50,393 bases of DNA from Paenibacillus sp. (GTDB taxonomy: Bacteria; Bacillota; Bacilli; Paenibacillales; Paenibacillaceae): assembly GCA_031254035.1 (NCBI GenBank), contig JAIRVF010000051.1, positions 1-50,393 of the forward strand. The letters are read 5' to 3'. The notes below the pieces were generated by a model, which was given only the letters and a program-made list of their open reading frames with translations, searched no databases and was not told the DNA's origin. This document shows, one piece after another, positions 43,056 through 49,982 of this stretch; the stretch's first letter is position 1; every line of letters begins with the position of its first letter. A program made the translations under genes and the position numbers.

Positions 43056-43319
43056 ATGAAATATATCAATGCTGATGAGATTTTTCCACGGGAACTGCTA
43101 AAGGAGATTCAGAAGTATGTGCACGGTGAAACCATCTATATCCCGAGGCCGATAGGGACCCGAAAGAAATGGGGAGAAAAGAATGGAAACCGGGCACTTT
43201 TGCAACAAAGAAATGATCAAATCCGGGAGCAATACGCCGAAGGAGTATCGATCATCGAGTTGGCAGACCGTTTTTATCTTTCTTATGATAGCATTAGAAA
43301 AATCGTCTATTCCAAGTAA
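43056..43319 (+). CDS. CD3324-family/Mor-like small DNA-binding protein
   Basis: An 87-residue basic protein beginning MKYINADEIFPRELLKEIQK and containing the short IYIPRP and KKWGEKNG turn seen in CD3324-type proteins, then a helix-turn-helix-like end (QIREQYAEGVSIIELADRFY, SYDSIRKIVYSK) as in Mor/C-type activators. The family function is not established. Its 5' region with a leader ORF, pseudoknot-like repeats and a blocked ribosome site suggests tight post-transcriptional control. Confidence 0.75.
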   Translation: MKYINADEIFPRELLKEIQKYVHGETIYIPRPIGTRKKWGEKNGNRALLQQRNDQIREQYAEGVSIIELADRFYLSYDSIRKIVYSK

Positions 43320-43345
43320 AGTTTTAACCAAATATCGCATAAAAC

Positions 43346-43384
43346 AAAGATACGTTGGCCTTAAGCGCCGGCGTGTCTTTTTTT
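43346..43384 (+). terminator. Intrinsic terminator
   Basis: AAAGATACGTTGGC / GCCGGCGTGTCTTT-type stem with a run of seven T, 26 bp after the CD3324-type gene. Confidence 0.82.
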
Positions 43385-43484
43385 CGTAAACAATTGTTCC
43401 TAATTGTTTTTGGTACTTTGGTAGCAGTCCTTCCTTCTATAATGGGATTTATACTAACAAGTAAATCTTGGAGGGACCGCCGAT

Positions 43485-43805
43485 ATGAAGGAAATAGATT
43501 ACAGCGATTATTTTTGGCAGGATGATATGATCCGGCTGCGGGGTTTCCGCCCGGAAGATTGGGAAAATCATTATTTGAGCGGATTCGAAACGTCTGCGCG
43601 GCTGAAACTGGAATGTGCTATGGAGCTTCCGCCCACCATGTCCGCCGCCCGGGAATTCATAGAGGAGAATGTCAATTTTAAATCTACGAACGGCCAGATA
43701 TACTATATCAATGGAGAGTATAAAGATGCGATTTTGTATGGGTTAACCAAAGATGAGTTTAGCGCGAAGTTGAAAGAAGCTAGCAAGGAATGTGAGAAGA
43801 TATGA
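43485..43805 (+). pseudogene. GNAT acetyltransferase with an in-frame internal deletion
   Basis: The frame is open for 106 codons with a GGAGGG ribosome site, but it joins the N-terminal part of a GNAT protein (YFWQDDMIRLRGFRPEDWE, then ARLKLECAMELPPTMSAARE to about residue 70) directly to the typical C-terminus (QIYYINGEYKDAILYGLTKD). The acetyl-CoA-binding middle (R/QxxGxG/A region, about 80 residues) is absent, so no acetyltransferase activity is expected. Its stop overlaps the next, also broken, gene. Confidence 0.7.
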
Positions 43806-44633
43806 ACATTAATATAGAAGATATCATTAATCAGGCTGAACATCCGTTTTCCGGATCTATATGGATCGGACGCGGAGGACAAGCAAGTTTTGAGAAGGGG
43901 TATGGCTTCGCGAACCGCAATGAAAAGATACGGAATACCCCGCGAATGAGATTTGGTATGGCATCTGGGAGCAAAATTTTTACTGCCGTTGCTACTTGCC
44001 AACTCGTGGAAAAAGGTCTCCTCCGTTTCGATACTTTATTAAAGGATTGCCTTGAAAGGACATTTCCTGATTTCGATCCGGCAATAACCATCCATCTCTG
44101 CTGACACATAGCTCGGGTATACCGGATTATTTCGATGAAGAGACGATGAGCGATTATGGTGAGTTATGGAGAACAGCGCCAATGTACGGTTTTACGTCAC
44201 GGCACATGGATACATAGAAAATGATGGTGCGTGGAAAACAAATATCTATTCCATCCCGGTTATCGGGGGAGGCGATGGCGGCGCATTTACGACCGGGCAT
44301 GATATGGACAGATTCTGGGGCGCTTTGATGGAATGCCGCCTGTTAAGTAGGGAATACACCGAAATGCTGCTGGCACCCCGCATACAACATAATGAGTATA
44401 TCCATTACGGATATGGCATCTGGATTGTGATCATGCAGCAAAGAATATTCAAATATTTTGTGATGGGTAGCGATCCCGGTGTTGAAATGCATTCCTCCAT
44501 GTATCCGAAAACAGGGATGCGTGCTCATATCCTGGCTAACGTGGAGCATAGCGCAGGAACCATTTCTCGGAGGTTGGACGAGGTTATCTTATCTAGCGAA
44601 AATGAAGAACATACAGGGCAAAGTCAGTTATAA
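43802..44633 (+). pseudogene. Class C beta-lactamase-like serine hydrolase, frameshifted and internally deleted
   Basis: Three frames are needed. Frame 1 (43802-44104) has SGSIWIGRGGQASFEKGYGFANR and the SxxK-type site MASGSKIFTAVA. A two-base insertion near 44097 (CATCTCTGCTGACAC where CATCTGCTGACAC is expected) shifts to LLTHSSGIPDYFDEETMSDY and WRTAPMYGF. At about 44190 a second break leads into the C-terminal part (IENDGAWKTNIYSIPVIGGGDGGAFTTGHDM...). The segment between, including the YxN motif, is missing (roughly 70-90 codons). A clear decayed gene. Confidence 0.8.
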
Positions 44634-44714
44634 TATGGAGAAGCAGTTTCCGATAAATAACAATAGATATGATAAGAAGTAAGAGTTTCCTATCGGAATG
44701 AAGGCTTGTGAGAG

Positions 44715-44746
44715 AATCCTGCCACAATATTGCTGGCGGGATTTTT
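44715..44746 (+). terminator. Intrinsic terminator
   Basis: AATCCTGCC / GGCGGGATT stem with TTTTTC after it, downstream of the serine hydrolase remnant. Confidence 0.78.
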
Positions 44747-44778
44747 CATGTTGTGGAAATATCGAAAACGCTAAAATT

Positions 44779-44890
44779 GGCTCAACATATTAATAAGACT
44801 CGAAAAGAAGCGGAGTAGCGAAGGGGACGGGATCGATTCTTACGAAGCGATCGGAAGATCGATCCGTATCCGTAGCGGTCAACATGAGCA
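44779..44890 (+). repeat. Palindromic repeat, copy 5 (centre and right end lost)
   Basis: Starts GGCTCAACATATTAATAAG, keeps the GTAGCGAAGGGGACGG block and a compact core hairpin (GGATCGATTCTTACGAAGC / GATCGGAAGATCGATCC) and the GTATCCGTAGCGGTCA block, but the right terminal arm is not recognisable. About 85 bp upstream of the ECF sigma gene. Confidence 0.75.
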
Positions 44891-44974
44891 TATAGATTTT
44901 CGATTAAAAATACTCGTGTCACAAAATCGCACTTCAGGATTGTTATATAGACAAAGAACAAAGGAGGTGAGCTC

Positions 44975-45568
44975 TTGCTTGCAACCATCCCCGGGGAAAA
45001 GGAAGAAAAGAGAAACCATATTGAAGAAGTAATTGAGAGGGTTAAGGCAGGAGACAAGCAGTCATATGAAGCGATTATAATCCAGTTTGAACGGCAAATG
45101 TATACTTACTGCTATTACATTTTGAAAAATCACGCGGAAACGGAAGATGCTGTCCAGGAAATCTTTATCCGTGCGTATGAACATCTACATCAGTACAGTA
45201 GACAGGTGTCTTTCTCCGCCTGGTTATATAAGATGGCCTATCACCATTTGATCAATATGAAAAAGAAACAAAGTCGCTGGCTTAAGCTGATTGAGCACTA
45301 TAAGGAACATCAGCCCACAGTGGAAGTACCTCGGCAAGAGTCAGAAATTTATGAGCTTTTAACCTGTCTTACTGCGGAAGAACGACATATTTTACTCCTG
45401 AAAGCGGTAGAGCAATATACCTTTGAAGAAATAAGCGAAATTATGGACCTCAAATCTGCCACCGTACGGAAAAAGTATGAACGTTTACGCCGAAAGCTGA
45501 TGGAAAGAAGAAGTGAAAAAGGAGAGGTCGCCCATGGGACATTTGCCGGACAAAACGGGATTCGCTGA
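44975..45568 (+). CDS. ECF-type RNA polymerase sigma factor
   Basis: A 197-residue sigma-70 ECF protein. Region 2 (about 35-100) shows YYILKNHAETEDAVQEIFIRAYEHL and FSAWLYKMAYHHLINMKKK; region 4 (about 130-185) shows LTAEERHILLLKAVEQYTFEEISEIMDL and SATVRKKYERLRRKL. The TTG start follows AAAGGAGGTGA, a near-perfect ribosome site. The next gene overlaps its end and is the presumed anti-sigma factor. Confidence 0.92.
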   Translation: MLATIPGEKEEKRNHIEEVIERVKAGDKQSYEAIIIQFERQMYTYCYYILKNHAETEDAVQEIFIRAYEHLHQYSRQVSFSAWLYKMAYHHLINMKKKQSRWLKLIEHYKEHQPTVEVPRQESEIYELLTCLTAEERHILLLKAVEQYTFEEISEIMDLKSATVRKKYERLRRKLMERRSEKGEVAHGTFAGQNGIR

Positions 45569-46724
45569 AATGAATGCGATTGAGGAGCAGATCCGCGAAT
45601 CTGCACCGCCGAAAAAAATGTTGAGTTATCAAATTATGAACAAGATCGGAGAACGAGAAATGTCAAGAACAAGAGCTAAAACAAAACCGGGTTTTATGAA
45701 AAGAACCGCAATTGTCGCTACCACTGCGGCAGTGCTTGGTGTAGGTGTGATCGGCACGGGATTTGTTTCCCCGGTAATGGCTGATACGTTGAAGAATATC
45801 CCACTTCTTGGCGTGTTATATGCAAATACCTCGGATGAATCGCTGCAAACGGCTATCAAACAAGGCATCGTAAGCGAGCCGGATACAAGCATCACCCATG
45901 ATGGGGTAACGCTCCGATTGGCTAACCTGCTTTATGACGGCACGCGGCTGTCCTTTGTATTAGAGCGCAAGGGGGAAAATATGCCGGAGAGTACGCTTTC
46001 TCCATATCTTAAAGAGGGCGATAAGTACGTAGGCAATAACAACGAATACGCTAAAACCAAAATGACTCCGGAAAAAGATCAGTTGAAGGGTTATATAGAA
46101 ACGCCCAAACTTTCTGCCAATGGAAAAGAAATTGAAGCTTTTGGCCATTATGGGGATCTTCCGGATTGGGATGATGCATACCAGTTTGAAGCGACACAGG
46201 GAATCAAAGGTCTCCCGAATGAATTTGAGTTGACGATTCGAACGAAGGTGACGAGGGTCAATGAACCGTTTGAGTTCAAGATTCCGGTGAAGATCGATAA
46301 TAAAGCGATTGTGCTTAAGCCGGATGCTACCCAAACGAGCGGCGATTTCACTTACACGGTCAAAGAGCTGAGCATCACGCCGGTATCGACGCGGCTTGTT
46401 CTGGACAGCAAAGGTCCAGTTCCAAGATCGCCTCAACAAACGGGAGATTATATCGCTTCGAAGGTTTATTATGAGATCGTGGACGATCAAGGACGCGAAG
46501 TGGAACCGGATATGTTCGGATATTTCCACAAAGAACCTGACCTGGAATATCATGTGGATGATTTGTATTCTCCATTTAAGGATGCGCCAAAGTCCATTAC
46601 CATTAAGCCGTTTACTCTGACGGTTAATAATAATGATTGGAGCGTTGTCGGCGAAGGAAAAGGCAATCTCGGGGATAGAACATATCTGCAAGATCTGGAA
46701 ATGACCATTCCGGTGAACCCATAA
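45534..46724 (+). CDS. DUF4179-type membrane-anchored anti-sigma/regulatory protein
   Basis: A 396-residue protein. The ATG at 45534 follows AAAGGAGAGG and overlaps the sigma gene by 35 bp. An N-terminal cytoplasmic stretch (1-56) is followed by one membrane segment (about 57-80) and then a DUF4179-type extracellular domain (SPVMADTLKNIPLLGVLYANTSDESL) and a second beta-rich domain (DUF5643-like) to the C-terminus. By position and topology it should hold the ECF sigma factor inactive. A decayed copy of its last 35 codons lies at 47066. Confidence 0.85.
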   Translation: MGHLPDKTGFAEMNAIEEQIRESAPPKKMLSYQIMNKIGEREMSRTRAKTKPGFMKRTAIVATTAAVLGVGVIGTGFVSPVMADTLKNIPLLGVLYANTSDESLQTAIKQGIVSEPDTSITHDGVTLRLANLLYDGTRLSFVLERKGENMPESTLSPYLKEGDKYVGNNNEYAKTKMTPEKDQLKGYIETPKLSANGKEIEAFGHYGDLPDWDDAYQFEATQGIKGLPNEFELTIRTKVTRVNEPFEFKIPVKIDNKAIVLKPDATQTSGDFTYTVKELSITPVSTRLVLDSKGPVPRSPQQTGDYIASKVYYEIVDDQGREVEPDMFGYFHKEPDLEYHVDDLYSPFKDAPKSITIKPFTLTVNNNDWSVVGEGKGNLGDRTYLQDLEMTIPVNP

Positions 46725-46743
46725 ATAAGGAATATCAGTTTTT

Positions 46744-46777
46744 CGCACCGCGCGCAGGCTTCCCTGTGCGCGGTGCG
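46744..46777. other. Strong GC-rich hairpin after the DUF4179 gene
   Basis: CGCACCGCGCGCAGG / CCTGTGCGCGGTGCG with a three-base loop and no T run on either strand. Probably an mRNA 3' stabiliser or a weak terminator. Confidence 0.6.
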
Positions 46778-46857
46778 GCGTTTCATGACGAAGGTCCACC
46801 ACGTGAGAATTAAGTTTAAGTATGCCCAAACTGACTTTGAAATGGTTAAACGCCCTT

Positions 46858-46884
46858 ACCAACTCCTGATTATTTCATAAGATA
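46858..46884 (+). promoter_or_regulatory. Sigma-K-like promoter of the first yjcZ gene
   Basis: AC, 16 bases, CATAAGATA: fits the mother-cell sigma-K pattern AC-N16-CATAnnnTA. The same sequence and spacing recur before the second copy at 47338, while the surrounding DNA has diverged, which supports function. Confidence 0.65.
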
Positions 46885-46916
46885 TGATGTATCTTAAACC
46901 TAAGGAGGGTGCACAC

Positions 46917-47048
46917 ATGAGTGATGGAGTTGGAGGAATTGGCGGTTATGGTTATAGCTGTGGTGGAGGACTTTGGGGTGGCGGCATAGGAGCAATTCTG
47001 GTTCTCTTCATTCTGTTGGTTATCATCTGTCGAGCATTCTTGTGGTAA
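46917..47048 (+). CDS. YjcZ-family small sporulation protein, copy 1
   Basis: A 43-residue protein: a Gly/Tyr-rich N-terminus (MSDGVGGIGGYGYSCGGGLW) and one membrane helix (GAILVLFILLVIICRAFLW). This is the YjcZ/SpoYjcZ type, found in spores or the sporulating mother cell. AAGGAGG lies upstream, and a sigma-K-like promoter 33 bp before the start. Confidence 0.88.
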   Translation: MSDGVGGIGGYGYSCGGGLWGGGIGAILVLFILLVIICRAFLW

Positions 47049-47065
47049 TCGCATTTTAGGAAACG

Positions 47066-47182
47066 CTTAAATCCATTACCATCAAGCCGTTTGACGGGTC
47101 TGCCGCTGGCGGCGGAAAAGACAGTCTCGGTGACCGGAAATACCTGAAAGACCTGGAAATGACGATTCCTGTAAATCAGTAG
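47066..47182 (+). pseudogene. 3' fragment of a second DUF4179 gene
   Basis: Thirty-eight codons in one frame read LKSITIKPFDGSAAGG then DSLGDRKYLKDLEMTIPVNQ and a TAG, against PKSITIKPFT... and NLGDRTYLQDLEMTIPVNP at the end of the intact gene at 45534. The start and the rest are gone. Together with the two yjcZ copies it shows that the unit DUF4179 end plus yjcZ was duplicated in tandem. Confidence 0.8.
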
Positions 47183-47247
47183 AACAGGAACAGATGAATA
47201 GGCAAGATAGGAATTTGTAAACTGACAGAATAACAAATGTGTTCAAG

Positions 47248-47283
47248 AACCTTGGTTCGGCACTGCCGGACTAAGGTTTTTCG
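47248..47283 (+). terminator. Intrinsic terminator
   Basis: AACCTTGGTTCGGC / GCCGGACTAAGGTT stem, three-base loop, TTTTT tail, downstream of the DUF4179 fragment. Confidence 0.85.
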
Positions 47284-47337
47284 AATGCGTAGAATAATTG
47301 AGTACCCAAATCATTCAAAGTTTACCGCAATGCCCTG

Positions 47338-47364
47338 ACCAATCTCCATAAAAAACATAAGATA
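47338..47364 (+). promoter_or_regulatory. Sigma-K-like promoter of the second yjcZ gene
   Basis: AC, 16 bases, CATAAGATA, then TGATGTATCT, as in the first copy; the -10 block and downstream 10 bases are identical in both copies. Confidence 0.65.
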
Positions 47365-47396
47365 TGATGTATCTCAAATCAAAGGAGGGTTTACAC

Positions 47397-47528
47397 ATGA
47401 GTGAATTAGTTGGAGGAGTTGGCGCTGGTTATAGTTGTGGTGGTGGTTTTGGCTGGGGCGGCGGCATAGGAGCCATTCTGGTTCTTTTCATTCTGTTGGT
47501 TATCATCAGCCGCGCATTCTTGTTTTAA
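47397..47528 (+). CDS. YjcZ-family small sporulation protein, copy 2
   Basis: A 43-residue paralogue of the protein at 46917: Gly-rich N-terminus (MSELVGGVGAGYSCGGGFGW) and nearly identical membrane helix (GAILVLFILLVIISRAFLF). AAAGGAGG ribosome site, same promoter layout, own terminator. Divergence is mainly in the N-terminal half. Confidence 0.88.
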   Translation: MSELVGGVGAGYSCGGGFGWGGGIGAILVLFILLVIISRAFLF

Positions 47529-47547
47529 TTAAATAATATTTCTGATG

Positions 47548-47572
47548 CCCTGCTGGCGTAATGCCGGCAGGG
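47548..47572 (+). terminator. Intrinsic terminator
   Basis: CCCTGCTGGC / GCCGGCAGGG stem with a five-base loop and TTATTTATT after it. Confidence 0.8.
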
Positions 47573-47767
47573 TTATTTATTGGTTAGCACGAAACATACA
47601 TAAGCCATAAAAGGATGTTCTGTATGAAGTTCATACCGAACAACGAGGTGCCTAGGTTCTTTTTATAACTATTACTTGACGGGGGAAACACCAATTTGGA
47701 GGTTTCTTTCTTTTTTTTCGAACCGTTCCTTTAGTTATGCAGATATAGAAGTGAAGGGGGGAAAAAC

Positions 47768-48289
47768 ATGGCAGTTGATGGGCAGGAAGTAGAGCGGTTG
47801 GTACATGCATATGGTAACCATGTTTATGCTTTCTGCCGAAGGTTGACATGGAGCCAAACGGACGCGGACGATCTGTACCAGCAGACTTTTCTGCGTGTAC
47901 TCCATATGTCTCTACAAATTGATCAGACGAATAATCCGGCCGGTTTCCTAATGGCAGTGGCAGCGAGGATCTGGCAGGATGAACGTAAAAAATATGCTCG
48001 CAGACAAAGAATTGCTCCCATCCACGATGATGGTGGTGAATTAAACAATATATCCAGTTCAATATTTACGGATCTTGAATTCGAAGAAAAGCAGCGCAAA
48101 ACGGAAGTAAGAAAAGCTGTTCAGGATTTGTCGGAAACACTGCGCGTACCGATTTTATTGTACTACATGAGTGATTTGCCAGTACATGAGATTGCGAAAG
48201 CTCTTCGAATTCCAGAAGGTACAGTAAAAAGCCGATTACATCAAGCGCGCCAAAAACTAAAAAAAGAATTGGGGGCTGATCGATTATGA
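47768..48289 (+). CDS. ECF-type RNA polymerase sigma factor (second module)
   Basis: A 173-residue ECF sigma factor. Region 2: VYAFCRRLTWSQTDADDLYQ and QTFLRVL, with the helix PAGFLMAVAARIWQDERKKY; region 4: LRVPILLYYMSDLPVHEIAK and IPEGTVKSRLHQARQKLKKE. GAAGGGGGG upstream. The stop overlaps the start of the next gene (ATGA), which is the likely anti-sigma factor. Confidence 0.92.
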   Translation: MAVDGQEVERLVHAYGNHVYAFCRRLTWSQTDADDLYQQTFLRVLHMSLQIDQTNNPAGFLMAVAARIWQDERKKYARRQRIAPIHDDGGELNNISSSIFTDLEFEEKQRKTEVRKAVQDLSETLRVPILLYYMSDLPVHEIAKALRIPEGTVKSRLHQARQKLKKELGADRL

Positions 48290-48627
48290 CGGATAAACTT
48301 TTTTTAGAAGATGAACTGGACGATCTGATACGGAGTTCCTTATTAAAGGAAGAAACACCTCATCCGGCTATACAGGCTGCGCTTATTCAAAAGATACACT
48401 GTCAGGAGGAGTCAAGTTTTAACATGCCGTGGTGGTTGCTTGCTGTGATTGGTGCTATGCAAACAGTGGCTTTTGTTGCAGTGATTTGTTTTCTGCTACC
48501 CGGCTCATTGATTTCGTATTTGGCCATCATTTTTGGAGGTGGTTTGATCCTTTGCGCTAGCGTGCTGTCAGGATTCGTTCGAAAGGCATGGACGAGAAAG
48601 GATGTTGATTATTCATGTGGATCATAG
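48286..48627 (+). CDS. Small membrane protein, probable anti-sigma factor
   Basis: A 113-residue protein with an acidic cytoplasmic N-terminus (about 1-45, LFLEDELDDLIRSSLLKEE) and two membrane helices (about 48-70 and 73-95). No zinc-finger HxxxCxxC motif, so not a classical ZAS protein. Overlaps the sigma gene upstream by four bases and the next gene by 13 bases, indicating one operon. The anti-sigma role is inferred from position and topology. Confidence 0.65.
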   Translation: MTDKLFLEDELDDLIRSSLLKEETPHPAIQAALIQKIHCQEESSFNMPWWLLAVIGAMQTVAFVAVICFLLPGSLISYLAIIFGGGLILCASVLSGFVRKAWTRKDVDYSCGS

Positions 48628-49349
48628 GATTGGCCGGTGCGGTGTTGCTGTTCGTTATGATTGCAAAGATCAGTTTGGGAATTTGGACATATCGCGATGC
48701 AAAATCACGCGGGCTAGAAGCAAGAATGTGGACTTTAATTGTGGTGCTGGTCCCTAACTTTATAGGATTGTTGCTATATTTTCTTATTGGACGAAAGCAG
48801 CAACGAGCGTCTTGTCCATCATGTGGATCTCAGACACAGCATGGAAGACCCTATTGCTCAAATTGTGGTGCTGCTATGGCACAAGGAGGGATATCATTGA
48901 TCACGTCTAAGAACAATAGCAAAAAGCCCCTGATAATTACGCTTACATGCGTCGTATTGACATTTGTTTTAATGATTTTCGCTTTTGTTGCTAGTGTTTA
49001 TACGCAGCCAGAAATGTTTTCATCGAAAAGTATTACTATAGGTCAATTCGAAACGAGAATATCTGGTACGTGGAAGTTGTCTTTTTGGTACTTTAATGGA
49101 GAAAAAAGCCGGGCCATAAAAATTAAAAATGGAACTCCCACCGCTCTTAACATCAGTGCCGAAGTTCAAAAGGGTACAGTGGAAATGGGCATTACCGTGG
49201 ATGGCAAAGAAGAAAGACGCATTTCGCTTAATAATTTAGATTCAACCTATGTTTGGGATTTGAGCAGTTACCCAGAAAACAGCAGAGTTGTGCTATATCT
49301 ATATGGGGATGCGGCTAAAGGAAAAGTGAACATGAATTGGAACGATTAG
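48615..49349 (+). CDS. Membrane protein with a zinc-ribbon and an extracellular domain
   Basis: A 244-residue protein with two N-terminal membrane helices (about 1-22 and 38-58), a cytoplasmic zinc ribbon with C67, C70, C81 and C84 (CPSC...CSNC), a third helix (about 105-130), and an extracellular beta-rich domain of about 110 residues. It overlaps the gene before it and is the last in the sigma module, suggesting a sensor or effector of the regulon. No named family recognised for the outer domain. Confidence 0.7.
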   Translation: MWIIGLAGAVLLFVMIAKISLGIWTYRDAKSRGLEARMWTLIVVLVPNFIGLLLYFLIGRKQQRASCPSCGSQTQHGRPYCSNCGAAMAQGGISLITSKNNSKKPLIITLTCVVLTFVLMIFAFVASVYTQPEMFSSKSITIGQFETRISGTWKLSFWYFNGEKSRAIKIKNGTPTALNISAEVQKGTVEMGITVDGKEERRISLNNLDSTYVWDLSSYPENSRVVLYLYGDAAKGKVNMNWND

Positions 49350-49400
49350 TTAGAAATGAATAGATCTTCGCCCGAACATGTTGGTTGGATCGAGGGTGCA

Positions 49401-49435
49401 AAAAGAGCCTGCCGAATAGAATCGGCAGGCTCTTT
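49401..49435. terminator. Intrinsic terminator of the second ECF module
   Basis: AAAGAGCCTGCCGA / TCGGCAGGCTCTTT perfect stem with a six-base loop. Confidence 0.85.
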
Positions 49436-49536
49436 CCGGTGCTACTAGGTTTTATTGACTTGAATATTTGTGGCGTTTCCCTCCATTACCTATGTATAAT
49501 AGGCATGATCCAATTTCTGAGAGGAGTGACAAGCAT

Positions 49537-49910
49537 ATGAAGTTCAGCGATTACAAATACGAACGTCCGGATATTCAGCAAATCAAGGAGAAGTTCCGGC
49601 AGCTGGTGCAAACATTTGAGTCGGCTGAGCGGCTTGAAGATCAGGAGCAGGCCATTACCGAAATCAACCACCTTCGGTCGACTACGCGCTTGCGCTACTT
49701 TGCTCACTCCAATTCTGGAAACGGATGAATGAACACTGGGAGTCTGCCTGGGCGGATTACCTGAAGCTTTGCCAGACCGGAGGAAGCAAATCCTTTACAG
49801 GTTTGGTCGCCTACGCCGGATTAAAATCTCCTTTTGAAGACGGATGCGTGGCTTCTGTCATCGGAGATATTGAAAACTGGCTGAATCAAGTAGACGATAC
49901 AGTCCTCTAA
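49537..49910 (+). pseudogene. M3-family oligoendopeptidase with the middle deleted and a frameshift
   Basis: The first 47 codons (MKFSDYKYERPDIQQIKEKF to EINHLRS) match the start of M3 oligoendopeptidases, and a second frame from about 49686 (DYALALLCSLQFWKRMNEHW, then YLKLCQTGGSKSF and LKSPFEDGCVASVIGDIENW) matches their end. The usual protein has about 560 residues; some 440 residues including the HEXXH zinc site are absent. The join lies near TCGACTAC at 49678-49685, where both ends could encode DY, so deletion by short homology is plausible. Confidence 0.82.
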
Positions 49911-49982
49911 CTGATCCGAATCGATTGACAATTAATTTGTAATTCTGCCTGGTAGAACATTTTGATAGTGGGAAGAATCTGA

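Noticed and set aside
45960..46862. A 300-codon open frame on the minus strand opposite the DUF4179 gene
   Set aside because: Composition is that of an antisense shadow (Arg/His/Phe-rich), it has no ribosome site, and the plus-strand gene has strong family features and an operon context.
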